Assembly (NCBI GenBank): GCA_945870225.1
Contig: CAMBRF010000001.1
Coordinates: 1 to 64,000, forward strand
Source: PVC group bacterium
GTDB taxonomy: Bacteria > Verrucomicrobiota > Kiritimatiellia > CAIKKV01 > CAITUY01
DNA: 64,000 bases
Direction: 5' to 3'
Shown piece after piece: positions 1 to 9,331 of the stretch. The first letter of the stretch is position 1. Each line of letters begins with the position of its first letter. The notes under the pieces were generated by a model. That model worked only from the letters and a program-made list of their open reading frames with translations, was not told where the DNA came from and ran no database searches. Both the position numbers and the translations under genes were made by a program.

Positions 1-2
1 AC

Positions 3-956
3 GAAACGGGATGGACGCTCGGTAGTAAAGCCTCCGCAGGGATCCTTGAAACAATGCGGCGCAACGGCAAACCGCTAGGTGAATACGTCAAAGGTGAGAT
101 TTATTATGGAATCAAGACAGGATTTAACGAAGCTTTCATTCTTAACGACTCGGAACGGGACACGCTGATTGCTGCGGATCCGAAAAGTACCGAGATTATC
201 AAGCGGCTTGCCAAAGGTGATGATGTTCGTAAATGGCACATACGCAATAAGGGCCGTTGGATTATCCTGACAAAGATTGGTACAGACATGAAGCGGTATC
301 CTGCCATCTTTGCGCATTTGAAGAAGTGGAAAGCCGAACTCGAGAAACGTGAGGATCAGGGGCACCACTGGTGGGAGCTGAGGGCGTGCGCATATTATGA
401 CGTGTTCGAGAAGACGAAAATTGTATATCCGGAGATCGCGAGAGAATCACGGTTTTCGATGGATTCTTCTGCCATATTTCCACTAAAAACTATTTTCTCT
501 ATCCCATCGTCTGATTCTTTTCTTTTGGGCGTTCTCAATTCCCGTGTTGCTTGGCATTATTTGAAAAACACATGCTCTCCACTCGGCGATCCAGAAAAGG
601 GTGGACGGCTTCTTATGCAGGCGATTTATCTCGAAACACTTCCCATTCCTTTGGCCACCCCTCATCAACAGACTAGTGTTTCGTGCTGCGTCGACCGTAT
701 CCTGGCGGCCAAGCAGGATGATCCCGCCGTCGACATGACAAAACTTGAAGATGAAATCGACGAACTGGTCTATGATCTCTACGGACTTACGCCTGATGAG
801 AAGAAGCTCGTGAAAGAGAGCGTTGTGCGGGGAGTAACTCCTGCGGGACTGGAAGATGGGGAGGAATCGGATACTGGCGAAGTAACGAATCCGAAAATGA
901 AACCCGCGAAAAAGCGCAAGGCCGCGTTGCCGCCGTCGCTCCCTGGGTGGGACTAA
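3..956 (+). CDS. DNA methyltransferase/specificity protein, C-terminal part (5' end outside window)
   Basis: The frame is open to the left edge, so the ATG at 54 is internal and only the last 317 residues are present. The opening residues (ETGWTLGSKASAGIL, then GKPLGEYV and YYGIKTGFNEAFIL) match the joint between the methylase and the TaqI-like target-recognition domain of Eco57I/type IIG and BREX PglX-like enzymes, where a 'GIKTGxNEAF' block is typical. The later LLGVLNSRVAWHYL and LETLPIP segments fit the C-terminal specificity domain. The tail is Lys/Glu-rich and ends in KKRKAALPPSLPGWD. The catalytic N-terminus (SAM motif, NPPY) is not visible, so whether the enzyme also cuts DNA cannot be judged. 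It leads a plus-strand run that includes a PLD-helicase, which points to a restriction-like defence role. Confidence 0.8.
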   Translation, partial: ETGWTLGSKASAGILETMRRNGKPLGEYVKGEIYYGIKTGFNEAFILNDSERDTLIAADPKSTEIIKRLAKGDDVRKWHIRNKGRWIILTKIGTDMKRYPAIFAHLKKWKAELEKREDQGHHWWELRACAYYDVFEKTKIVYPEIARESRFSMDSSAIFPLKTIFSIPSSDSFLLGVLNSRVAWHYLKNTCSPLGDPEKGGRLLMQAIYLETLPIPLATPHQQTSVSCCVDRILAAKQDDPAVDMTKLEDEIDELVYDLYGLTPDEKKLVKESVVRGVTPAGLEDGEESDTGEVTNPKMKPAKKRKAALPPSLPGWD

Positions 957-982
957 GACGTTAGAGAATTGAAGGACGAAGG

Positions 983-1117
983 ATGAATGAAGTTCGTATG
1001 ATCAATGACCTGTTGCAACAAAAGGAAGGCCAATGCATTGATCGCAAAAGTATTCTGGTGGAGCCGATGGCATTAGCCGTTTCCCTTGTGGCGTTTGCCA
1101 ATGCCGAGAGGCGTTGA
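983..1117 (+). pseudogene. AlbA_2 (Schlafen-like AAA_4) domain remnant, 44 residues
   Basis: This short ORF has a good ribosome binding site (AAGGACGAAGG just upstream). Its product reads INDLLQQKEGQCIDRKSI and then VAFANAERR before a stop. That is the opening of an AlbA_2/divergent AAA_4 domain, in which 'E..xIDRKS' and 'xxAFANAxGG' are characteristic. The family normally runs for several hundred residues, but here the reading stops exactly where the GG turn should be. Neither other frame continues the domain, so this looks like a truncated remnant and not a simple one-base frameshift. It sits in the 175-bp gap between the methyltransferase and the PLD-helicase, a place where AlbA_2 genes are often found in restriction-type operons. 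It could still be expressed as a micro-protein. Confidence 0.6.
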
Positions 1118-1131
1118 AAAAAGGATGACTT

Positions 1132-4100
1132 ATGCTGATTACGAATATAAGCGAAGACAGTAGCCTGCTGACGCGGCTGGATAACCTGATCGCCGAGAGC
1201 GAGGAGATGCGGGTGCTGGTGGGCTTCTTCTATTTCTGGGGCATTGCTGCGTTGCATGGTGGCCTGACCAAGAATAAAGACTTCCGGGTAAAGATCCTTG
1301 TCGGGCTGGAGGCGGAGGAGCACGCTGGCAAGATTGTTGAATTCGCCGGGGCGCAGGGGGGTGAAGTCACCGATGAAGAGCGCCGGAAAGACTTTCTCAG
1401 CAGCCTGCGGTCGGTGATGCGCGGCAAGGAAATCGATACGCAGAAATATTATGAGCGGGTGTCGTTATTCATCGAACTGTTGAAGTCGGGGCAGATCGAA
1501 ATCAGGAAGACGCGTGAACCGAACCACGCGAAGGTTTACCATTTTGCGCTGAACGAGAACCTGGCCAAGGTTTTGGACCGGAAGTATTGCTGGATTACGG
1601 GTAGCAGTAACATGACGCGCCCCGGTCTCTTGGAGCAGAATGAACTGAATGTTCAGCTGCTTGACTTTGGCGGGGACGAGTCAAAAAAGTATTTTGACAC
1701 GTTGTGGGATACGGCCGTTCCGCTGACCGATGATGCCGCTACCAAGGTGCGTATCCTGGAATTGGTTGGGGGCGACGAGTCCCTGATTGCCAATGTCACT
1801 CCATTTGAAGCGTATGCGCTGGTTCTGAAAAGCTATCTTGAACACCGTGAAGTGGTAGACAAGACGGATTCCATCCTGCGTATTCTTGCCGAACCGAAAG
1901 ATGAGGATGGCAACGAGAAATACCGGCCGCTGAGTTTTCAGGTGGATGCGGTCAATCAGGCGCTTTCGATCCTGCGGGAATACAACGGTGTCATTGTGGC
2001 CGACGTGGTGGGGTTGGGTAAATCGGTCATCGGCGGCGTGCTGGGACGGGTGAATGGCCGCCGGGGGATCGTCATCGCGCCGCCGGGGCTTGTGGGCGAT
2101 GCTATGGCAGGGACCGGTTGGTGGGGCTATCTGCAGGACTTCGGCCTGAACGACTGGACTGTGGTCTCGAGAGGCAAGCTGGATGAGGTGCTGGATTTGG
2201 TCAACCGGCAGCGTGATTTCGAGTTGGTAGTGGTGGATGAGGCCCATTATTTCCGCAATCAGGACAGCGAGGATTATCACTATCTTTCTCAGATTTGCCG
2301 GGGTAAGCAGGTGTTAATGCTGACAGCGACCCCCTACAGTAATCGCCCGAACGATATGTTTGCGCTTCTCAAGCTCTTTTCTCCGGCGCGGCAGTCGTTG
2401 CTGACTCCCGATGGTAATTTGGAGGCGGTTTTCCGCGTCTACCAGATCCAATATAGTCGGATGGACTACGTGCTCAAACATCTCGAAAATGTGAAACGAG
2501 CCGCCATGGTGGAAAAGCGGTTGCTGCAGCTGGGCATCACTCTTGAATTTAAGCAGGGAAATTATAAGAAAATCCGCCAGGAAGTGAAATCGCTGTGCAA
2601 GCGGCTGGCGAATGAGATCCGGCTGGTGGTTGAGCCGGTGATGATCCGCCGCAACCGTCTGGATTTGAAAGGCGACCCGTGTTACGCCAAGGAAGTTGGC
2701 CAACATCTGCCAACCCTGCACGATCCATTGGAAAAATTCTACAAACTGTCATCAGGCCAAAGTAAGTTTTACGATCTGGTTATCAGAGATTATTTTGGCG
2801 AGGAGAGTGAGTTTTCCGGTGCCATATATCAGCCCGGTGCGTATATGCCCATTGCGCCTGAAGGCGACGACGACGATGAGGATGAGGATGGCGAGAAATC
2901 GTTGCTAAGTACGCAGCAGCGCAACATGTATAAATTTATCCGGCGGTTGCTGGTGCGCCGTTTCGAGAGTTCCTTTGGCGCCTTTGCCAAGACCTTGGAC
3001 AATTTCATCCGGGTGCATAAGAACGTGAATCGGTTGGCAACACCAAAGCCACTTGGCCGCGGCATTGTTGTATTGGATCGTACCCTGATGGATAAGCTTC
3101 TCAGCCTGGAGGATGCATCAGAAGAAGAAGCCGACGCCTTGCTGAGGCAATATGAGGATGATTTGAATCTGGCCGGGGATAATACCACCCGCAAAAACAT
3201 GCAGGTCTTCCGGGTTTCCGAGGATTTTGATGACGAAGGACGCATTCGATTCTTTAAGGACTTGAGAGATGACATCAACCTTCTCGAGAAGGTGAAAGCA
3301 GAGGTCGAAGAGCTCGACTTGGTTGCCAACGATCCGAAGGCGCAGCAACTTATCGCTGAGATCCAGAAGGTGCTTTCAGGTGAACATCCTGAATTGGTCA
3401 GCCGGAAGGATGAACCGCAGAGGAAAATACTCGTGTTCACCGAGTTTGGCGACACAGTGGACCATCTGAAGGGTTATCTTAATAAGGCTTTCCCGGGCCA
3501 GGTGCTTACCATCCGAACCTTGAGCAAGGATGCCGCGAAGACGGTTCGTAGGAACTTTGACGGTTCGTGTCCTGCTGGATTGCAGCAAAATCAGTTCAGC
3601 GTTCTGTTATCAACAGACAAAATGTCTGAAGGGTTCAACCTTAACCGGGCTGGTTTGGTCATCAACTATGATATTCCCTGGAACCCGACGCGGGTGATTC
3701 AGCGCGTGGGACGTATCAACCGGATTGGCGTTAAAGTGTTTGAAGACCTTTATCTATTTAATTTCTTCCCGACTGAGCAAGGTGCGGAAGAACATAATGT
3801 CAGACAGATTGCGTCCAACAAAATGTTCATGATCCACACATCGATCGGGGAGGATTCAAAAATATTCGATGTCGATGAGGAGCCGACTCCCGCCGGCTTG
3901 TTTGAGAAATTCAGTCGGAATCCCGATGAACTCGAGGAGGAGAGTTTCCTGACTCAGGCAAAACGCGAATGGGCGGAAATTTTAGCCAAACACCCAGCAG
4001 TGGTTGAAAAACTCAATAAACTGCCCAAACGCGTAAAGACCACCCGGCACAATGACCCGTCTGGCACGTATCTGTTTGCCCGTAAGGGTATGACCCTCTT

Positions 4101-4608
4101 TGCACTGCGTCGGCGCAGCGATGGCGAAACCGATGATGGCATTGTACACCTGACAATTCGGGAGGCGATTGGTGAGATCAAGTGTCAGTTTGCCGCAAAA
4201 CGCTGTGCTAGCTTTTCTGGTAACTTCTGGACGGACTATGAATCACTCCAGCAATCATTGTCCGACCGCCGGCATGGATCCGTTCCCGGGGCGACATCCC
4301 TCATCACGAAAGCGCGCAACGTTCTTATCAGCAAGATAGCCAATAACGTTGGAGGGGAATTCGCCAAGGTGTTGTTGAATGATTTGCAGAACCACGGCAC
4401 GCTTTCTGAGCGTACGCTACGCAAGATCATTGATGCCAACCGAACCGATTCTGAATTTGAGAAAGTAATCAGCCGACTCAAAAATGAAATGGGGGCCGGT
4501 TATCTGGAAGCCATTAAGGAAAAACTTCCCCCCAATGAGATTGTCATCGCCATAGAGCATCAGGAAGGTGATAAGAACCAGCGCAGGCGTCCTGCCGTGA
4601 AAGCGTAA
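1132..4608 (+). CDS. PLD-nuclease/SNF2-family DNA helicase fusion
   Basis: 1158 residues. The N-terminal ~200 residues form a phospholipase-D-like nuclease domain with one HKD-type motif: H132-A-K134 and the downstream GSSN at 157-160. An SF2 helicase core follows, with Walker A GLGKSV at 294-299, DEAH at 369-372, LTATP after it, KILVFTEF starting the second RecA lobe, and motif VI QRVGRINRIG at 857-866. An acidic linker (GDDDDEDEDGEK, about residues 580-592) separates parts of the core. Known PLD-SNF2 proteins occur in restriction and phage-defence loci beside Eco57I-type methylases, as here. The start has AAGGA 8 nt upstream. The gene ends 5 bp before the Hsp70-like gene, so they are probably co-transcribed. 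The combination suggests an ATP-driven nuclease acting on unmodified DNA; that role is inferred. Confidence 0.88.
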   Translation: MLITNISEDSSLLTRLDNLIAESEEMRVLVGFFYFWGIAALHGGLTKNKDFRVKILVGLEAEEHAGKIVEFAGAQGGEVTDEERRKDFLSSLRSVMRGKEIDTQKYYERVSLFIELLKSGQIEIRKTREPNHAKVYHFALNENLAKVLDRKYCWITGSSNMTRPGLLEQNELNVQLLDFGGDESKKYFDTLWDTAVPLTDDAATKVRILELVGGDESLIANVTPFEAYALVLKSYLEHREVVDKTDSILRILAEPKDEDGNEKYRPLSFQVDAVNQALSILREYNGVIVADVVGLGKSVIGGVLGRVNGRRGIVIAPPGLVGDAMAGTGWWGYLQDFGLNDWTVVSRGKLDEVLDLVNRQRDFELVVVDEAHYFRNQDSEDYHYLSQICRGKQVLMLTATPYSNRPNDMFALLKLFSPARQSLLTPDGNLEAVFRVYQIQYSRMDYVLKHLENVKRAAMVEKRLLQLGITLEFKQGNYKKIRQEVKSLCKRLANEIRLVVEPVMIRRNRLDLKGDPCYAKEVGQHLPTLHDPLEKFYKLSSGQSKFYDLVIRDYFGEESEFSGAIYQPGAYMPIAPEGDDDDEDEDGEKSLLSTQQRNMYKFIRRLLVRRFESSFGAFAKTLDNFIRVHKNVNRLATPKPLGRGIVVLDRTLMDKLLSLEDASEEEADALLRQYEDDLNLAGDNTTRKNMQVFRVSEDFDDEGRIRFFKDLRDDINLLEKVKAEVEELDLVANDPKAQQLIAEIQKVLSGEHPELVSRKDEPQRKILVFTEFGDTVDHLKGYLNKAFPGQVLTIRTLSKDAAKTVRRNFDGSCPAGLQQNQFSVLLSTDKMSEGFNLNRAGLVINYDIPWNPTRVIQRVGRINRIGVKVFEDLYLFNFFPTEQGAEEHNVRQIASNKMFMIHTSIGEDSKIFDVDEEPTPAGLFEKFSRNPDELEEESFLTQAKREWAEILAKHPAVVEKLNKLPKRVKTTRHNDPSGTYLFARKGMTLFALRRRSDGETDDGIVHLTIREAIGEIKCQFAAKRCASFSGNFWTDYESLQQSLSDRRHGSVPGATSLITKARNVLISKIANNVGGEFAKVLLNDLQNHGTLSERTLRKIIDANRTDSEFEKVISRLKNEMGAGYLEAIKEKLPPNEIVIAIEHQEGDKNQRRRPAVKA

Positions 4609-4613
4609 CCATT

Positions 4614-7016
4614 ATGAACAACTTTCTGACTTTGCTTCAATCTCGAGGAATCACCGCGCCGTCCAAGACCGATGTCCGTGTCATCGGCATTGACCTGGGA
4701 ACGACCAACTCAACCGTCTCTGAAATCCTCTGGAAAAAGGGCTGCCCCGCGCCGGAACCCGTCCGGACACTTGACGTTGACCAGGTAACGGCGAGCGGCC
4801 TTTACACAAACACGCTGATTCCCTCCATTGTGTGTATCGACGGAAAAGATCTCTTGATCGGGGAGGGGGCCAAGGTGCGTCGAGGTCGCATGGCCGACCA
4901 ATCTTTCGGCCTGAAACAAGGTCGCGATATCTTCTGGGAGTGCAAGAACCACATGGGGCTGACCCGGACGTACCACCAGGCCCCGGCCGGCTACCGGTCC
5001 GCCAAGGAAATCGGAGGCCATGTCCTTCGATTCCTCTTGAATGCCGCCCAGAAGGAATCGAAGACGCCGATCGCTCGCACGATTGTCACTGTGCCGGCCT
5101 CGTTTCGCATTCCGCAGCGCCAGGACACCCAAAAGGCCGCCGAACTCGCCGGCATCGCCATCGCCCCGGGCGATCTGGTCGACGAACCGGTCGCCGCCTT
5201 TCTCGACTACATCTTCAGCCACGACACCTCCAAACTCGAACTCACGGGAGCCCCGAAAAACGTTCTCCTGTTTGACTTCGGCGGCGGTACCTGTGACGTG
5301 GCCATCTTCAAGGTTGCCATCGCGAAGTCGACCGGCCAGATCACCATGGCTCCGCTTACGGTCTCCCGCTATCACCGCCTGGGGGGCGGCGACATTGACG
5401 CCGCCATTGTACATGAGATTCTCGTCCCACAACTGGTCGCCCAAAACAAACTTACTCCTTTCGATCTTTCGTATGAGGACGAGGCGCATTGCATCACCCC
5501 GGCACTTCTGAGTATCGCCGAATCCCTCAAGATCGGCCTGTGCAAGGAAACCGCGCGCCTCATCAAACTTGGCAGGTACCCCGAGGGGGATGATCGCAAG
5601 ACCGTCTTCAAGCGGAACCCTGGCGCCACAACGTGCGTTCTCAAAGACGGCCGCACCCTGACGCTCACTTCCCCGGTCCTGAACGCTGTTGAATTTGATG
5701 AACTCCTGACACCATTCCTTGACCAGGACTTCCTCTTCGCCAGCGAAACCGAATACCGTATGACCTGCTCCATCTTTGCCCCGCTAACTGATGCCATGAA
5801 CCGCGCAGGCTTGTCGGCAGAGGACATCGCCGTCTGCCTGATGGCCGGCGGCAGTTCCTTCATTCCGAAAGTCCAACAGGAACTGGACGAATTCTTCAGC
5901 GCCGGCTTTGTCCTCAACTTTGACACACCGGAGGATGCCAAACTCGCCATCTCGCGCGGCGCGGCCTATCATGCGCTCGCGGTTCACCTCACTGGTGTTG
6001 GCGTTATTCAACCCATCACCGCTGATGCGGTCCTACTCCAAACCAGTGACGGCCCGCTGGAAATGGTCCCGGCAAGCACGCCGTTGCCGTACCCAGGCCC
6101 TGATCAATGGGGGACGGTTCAAGACCTGAAAGTGCCCGCTTTCCCGCCAGATCAACCCCGCAACCTGAAGCTCGAACTTGTGACGCCTGACCTAATGCGC
6201 CTGTTCACCGGGGCATGGGAAGTCCCAACAAACGTCCGCACGGGCGCGCGTCTCCGGTTCCAGTATCAGATCGATGCCAACCAGACCATGCGCCTCCGGC
6301 TCAACCTTGTCACGGCGCCGGAAACGATTTCTTGGGAGAAGGAGGTCGAAAACCCCCTCGTGAACATCGAGTATCCCGACAGTCGACGTGAGCACATCGA
6401 GGCAACAGAAGAAGAACTTCGTGTAGGGCATCTGTCCAAAGCCGAGAAGATCGAAAAGATTGCTGAGGTGGCCTCTCTGTGGAGTGATCTTGGACAACGC
6501 AAGAAGGCTCTGGCTCTCTATAAAGTGGCGCTGCAGGCCAAGGGTATGCATGACCCGGGTCTCCTCAACAAGATGGGCATACTGTGCGGCGACATGCGCG
6601 ACTATGAACGGGAGGCCAAGTTCTACGCGGCGTCGGCCGGCGCCGCCCAATGGAGTGCGCCGCTGTTCAATCTCGCCCTGTCACAAAAGCGTCGTGGTTT
6701 GCTCAAGGATGCTCAGGCCAGCATTGACGCCGCAATTGCTCGGAACGTATCCGCTCCAAACCTGACGCTCCGTGCCGCAATTGCGGACGCCCAACAAGAC
6801 CCGATGAAGCGTGATGAATGTCTCAAGGCGGCCATGAAACTCTACGGCTCCGTCGCCGGTATGTCTGACTGGGAACTTGGATGGTATCTCACCGCTGCCG
6901 ATCTGATCGACGACGACGCCAAGGTCGCCAAGGCCAAGGAAGAACAGACGACAAGGAGCAGGCAACGCGCCACACCCGCCGCCGAGGGCCTCCTGCCTGA
7001 TCGGGGTACCGCATGA
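4614..7016 (+). CDS. Hsp70-like ATPase with C-terminal TPR region
   Basis: 800 residues. The actin-like ATPase fold of Hsp70 is clear: phosphate-1 motif GIDLGTTNS (25-33), phosphate-2 DFGGGTCDVAIF (221-232) and the adenosine motif MAGGSSFIPKVQ (from 410). About 20 residues precede the first motif, more than in DnaK. After a divergent beta domain, the stretch from about 605 to 760 has TPR-like helical repeats (KIAEVASLWSDLGQRKKALA, LLNKMGILCGDMRDYEREA, LFNLALSQKRRGLLKDAQAS) in place of the DnaK lid. There is no DnaJ or GrpE gene nearby. It overlaps the next helicase gene by 4 nt (ATGA), which argues for a fixed stoichiometric partnership. It is not a housekeeping DnaK; a sensing or assembly role in the defence operon is inference. 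Confidence 0.85.
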   Translation: MNNFLTLLQSRGITAPSKTDVRVIGIDLGTTNSTVSEILWKKGCPAPEPVRTLDVDQVTASGLYTNTLIPSIVCIDGKDLLIGEGAKVRRGRMADQSFGLKQGRDIFWECKNHMGLTRTYHQAPAGYRSAKEIGGHVLRFLLNAAQKESKTPIARTIVTVPASFRIPQRQDTQKAAELAGIAIAPGDLVDEPVAAFLDYIFSHDTSKLELTGAPKNVLLFDFGGGTCDVAIFKVAIAKSTGQITMAPLTVSRYHRLGGGDIDAAIVHEILVPQLVAQNKLTPFDLSYEDEAHCITPALLSIAESLKIGLCKETARLIKLGRYPEGDDRKTVFKRNPGATTCVLKDGRTLTLTSPVLNAVEFDELLTPFLDQDFLFASETEYRMTCSIFAPLTDAMNRAGLSAEDIAVCLMAGGSSFIPKVQQELDEFFSAGFVLNFDTPEDAKLAISRGAAYHALAVHLTGVGVIQPITADAVLLQTSDGPLEMVPASTPLPYPGPDQWGTVQDLKVPAFPPDQPRNLKLELVTPDLMRLFTGAWEVPTNVRTGARLRFQYQIDANQTMRLRLNLVTAPETISWEKEVENPLVNIEYPDSRREHIEATEEELRVGHLSKAEKIEKIAEVASLWSDLGQRKKALALYKVALQAKGMHDPGLLNKMGILCGDMRDYEREAKFYAASAGAAQWSAPLFNLALSQKRRGLLKDAQASIDAAIARNVSAPNLTLRAAIADAQQDPMKRDECLKAAMKLYGSVAGMSDWELGWYLTAADLIDDDAKVAKAKEEQTTRSRQRATPAAEGLLPDRGTA

Positions 7017-8401
7017 GCGTCACCTGGTTTGTTCACCGTTCGGATCTCTCGGACGACCAATTACGCGCCGTAGATCTTCCCCGGACCGCGCATTCCCTCA
7101 TCCTTGGCGCTCCCGGCTCCGGCAAAACCCTGGTTCTCCTGCACCGCGCCAAGCGCATGATTGATGAACAGGGGATCCCCCCGGAACGCCTACGCATCTT
7201 CGTTTTCACGAACACCCTCAAAGATTACATCCGTTCCACGCTCGCACTGCTGGACATCCCGGAAACGTGCGTGACCACTTTTGACCACTGGTGCCGGGAG
7301 TTCTACCTGGCTTTTGTGGCCCGCAGGGTGCCGTTCGGCACACACGGGCCGGATTTCGATGCCATCCGCACCGGTGTCCTTAACAAACTCCGTGGCGGTG
7401 TACCCCTCAGCGTTCTTCCCAACGCCAGAGACCCCCATCACGCGCCCGTGCAACAGTCGCTTCTTGGCGACGACGAAACTCACCCGGCAGCATCGCCACA
7501 GGCAGAATTCCCGGAATTCTTCGCCCAAGTCCTCAAATGCCCGCTCTATGACGCCGCCCTTGTTGACGAAGGCCAGGACCTGACCACGGAAGCTTTTGAG
7601 ATCCTCAAACGCATCGCCCGCCACGTCACAGTCTGTATGGACGCCCGCCAGCAACTTTACGAACAACGGTGTGAGGAGCCGGACATCCTCCAGACCCTCG
7701 GCCTACGGAAATGCAATCTCACCATCTTGGGCGCGTACCGCTGCTGCCCGTACATCACCCGCCTCGCCGCGTCGCTGCTACGCGACCCGACCGAGCGCCA
7801 GGCATTTCTGACCCAGACCAAGACCGTACAACGCGAAAAACTGACGCCGTTGCTCTATATCGCCGAAAACGCCAACGAGGAGAAGAATCGTCTCGCCCAG
7901 ATCATTAAAGACCGGCAACTCACGGGGGATCGCATTGCCATTTTGCTGCCCAACAACGCCAAACTGTTCAGCTTGGCCCGTCTTCTGACCGAAGCCGGCT
8001 TAGAAGTTGAGGTTCCCAGCAAGGGGGGCAGACCAACAGAGTACCCCACGCACGATTTCCAGAGCGAACGCCCCAAACTCATGACCTACTATGGAGCCAA
8101 GGGGCTGACATTTGAGACGGTCATCATGCCGCGCCTTGTGCCGTCCTCATTTCATCAGGTAAGCCCTGAACGCCTGGAAAAGCTGTTTTTCGTGGGTATC
8201 ACCCGCGCCACCCGCTGGGTATACATGAGCACAGTAGAAGGCCCCACGCTTCCCGTGGTTCTTGAACTCGCCACGCATGAACGTGACGGCACCATCACCA
8301 TTCAGCGCTCCGCCGACACCCTTCCGCTAACCGGCGGCCCGGCCAAACCCGCTCAACCTAAGGAGCGCCAACCCGCCGATGCCTTGACTGATCTGCTGTG
8401 A
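7013..8401 (+). CDS. SF1 (UvrD/Rep-like) helicase
   Basis: 462 residues, short compared with full UvrD (about 720) because the accessory insertions are reduced. Motifs in order: Walker A GAPGSGKT (32-39), FVFTNTLKDYIRS (motif Ia region), Walker B LVDEGQDLT (D185-E186, Q188), GAYRCCPYI, YYGAKGLTFETVI (motif V) and FFVGITRATRWVY (motif VI). The C-terminal 50 residues are Pro/Ala/Lys-rich. The start codon overlaps the stop of the Hsp70-like gene. In the region this is the second helicase and the fourth gene of the plus-strand run; it converges on the SIR2 gene 27 bp beyond its stop. A DNA translocase or unwinding role is expected from the family. Its exact part in the system is unknown. Confidence 0.85.
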   Translation: MSVTWFVHRSDLSDDQLRAVDLPRTAHSLILGAPGSGKTLVLLHRAKRMIDEQGIPPERLRIFVFTNTLKDYIRSTLALLDIPETCVTTFDHWCREFYLAFVARRVPFGTHGPDFDAIRTGVLNKLRGGVPLSVLPNARDPHHAPVQQSLLGDDETHPAASPQAEFPEFFAQVLKCPLYDAALVDEGQDLTTEAFEILKRIARHVTVCMDARQQLYEQRCEEPDILQTLGLRKCNLTILGAYRCCPYITRLAASLLRDPTERQAFLTQTKTVQREKLTPLLYIAENANEEKNRLAQIIKDRQLTGDRIAILLPNNAKLFSLARLLTEAGLEVEVPSKGGRPTEYPTHDFQSERPKLMTYYGAKGLTFETVIMPRLVPSSFHQVSPERLEKLFFVGITRATRWVYMSTVEGPTLPVVLELATHERDGTITIQRSADTLPLTGGPAKPAQPKERQPADALTDLL

Positions 8402-8405
8402 ACTG

Positions 8406-8421
8406 GGCCCCGATATCGGGC
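8406..8421. terminator. Possible bidirectional terminator or palindrome between convergent operons
   Basis: The 27-bp gap between the convergent helicase and SIR2 genes holds the perfect palindrome CCCGATATCGGG (8409-8420) inside a slightly longer GC-rich stem. No T-tract follows on either strand, so a rho-independent terminator is not secure. Confidence 0.25.
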
Positions 8422-8428
8422 ACTTAGA

Positions 8429-9331
8429 CTAGATGTTCACCCCCGCCGCTTTCTGGCAGATGGCGAAAAGGAACCTCGGCAAGTCTATGTCGTAGTCTGC
8501 TACGAACTTGAGAAATAACCCGCGCTCAGACATCCTCTGGACATCACGGTTATCGTGCGCCACATCCCCTGATGGAGTTGCAAATCGAACTCCCCAGTAG
8601 GGAACGCTTAACTGTTGGCACGGGTGTTTCGTCTGAATCTCTGACAACAGCGGATCGAGCTCGTCATCACGACTGGAGAGGCCAACAAACAAACAGGTAT
8701 TACGGCGGAGAATAGGTAACTGCTCTTCACGCCACAAGGGCTCAAGCGCAGTTCGCTTCGAATATGACGCACGGTCGAAGACGATCCAACCTGTTCGTGC
8801 CGCTTTGGGGTGCGAGGGCAACTCACCGTGCGGGTGCAGTATTCGAACGTCAGCCTTCCTGTTCCATGCCGGTATGTTGCCTACGACGTGTGTTTTGAAT
8901 CCATGGTAGTGTAGGTACAACTCAAGCAAGTCATCGAAGTTATAGGTAATGACACTTGTGACGGAGCCCCTCACTGAACTCATCACGAGAGCGCCCAGCG
9001 CGGCGAGCGTCTCATTCTTTCGTAAGTCCGCCATCTTGATGCTCACGCCTGCGTATAGATTCTTTGTGACGACATCCAGGTAATCATTGTATGATGCGCA
9101 CGCAACACGGACCTCTTCAGCCAAATCTCTGTTGTCAGGCCGGGGTGTAGCGATCGCGATGCCTTTATCCTTACAACATGCGTCTACCAGGGCGTCCCAC
9201 GACGGGAGCTTGAAGTACGATGAAATGCCGGCTCCAAGGACCAATGCAAGTCTCCCGTTGCGCAACTCATCCGCAAGGTAGCTGGATAAAGCGCTGTCAT
9301 CTGCAAATTGCGCGGCTGTGGTTAGGATCAT
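8429..9331 (-). CDS. SIR2-domain protein (predicted NAD-consuming defence effector)
   Basis: 300 residues. The NAD-binding SIR2 signature is complete: VLGAGIS at 31-37, ITYNFDDLLE at 128-137 and the catalytic HPHG at 166-169 (H168). There is no zinc-finger Cys tetrad, as in the SIR2_2-type NADases of bacterial defence (ThsA, DSR, pAgo-linked SIR2) and unlike deacetylases. The C-terminal 90 residues (SVPYWGVRF... to DLPRFLF) are family-typical with no further domain recognised. The ATG overlaps the TGA of the preceding 244-residue gene, so this is the last gene of a three-gene operon. An abortive NAD-depletion effector controlled by the two upstream proteins is the obvious hypothesis. Confidence 0.85.
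   Translation of the reverse strand: MILTTAAQFADDSALSSYLADELRNGRLALVLGAGISSYFKLPSWDALVDACCKDKGIAIATPRPDNRDLAEEVRVACASYNDYLDVVTKNLYAGVSIKMADLRKNETLAALGALVMSSVRGSVTSVITYNFDDLLELYLHYHGFKTHVVGNIPAWNRKADVRILHPHGELPSHPKAARTGWIVFDRASYSKRTALEPLWREEQLPILRRNTCLFVGLSSRDDELDPLLSEIQTKHPCQQLSVPYWGVRFATPSGDVAHDNRDVQRMSERGLFLKFVADYDIDLPRFLFAICQKAAGVNI

Noticed and set aside
1132-4608. DISARM or Dpd system
   Set aside because: The PLD and SNF2 parts recall both, but no DrmB/DUF1998, DrmA, preQ0 or Dpd genes are seen, and the two domains are fused here.
4710-5489. 259-residue antisense frame within the Hsp70-like gene
   Set aside because: Shadow of a strongly supported gene, no start signal and no recognisable domain.
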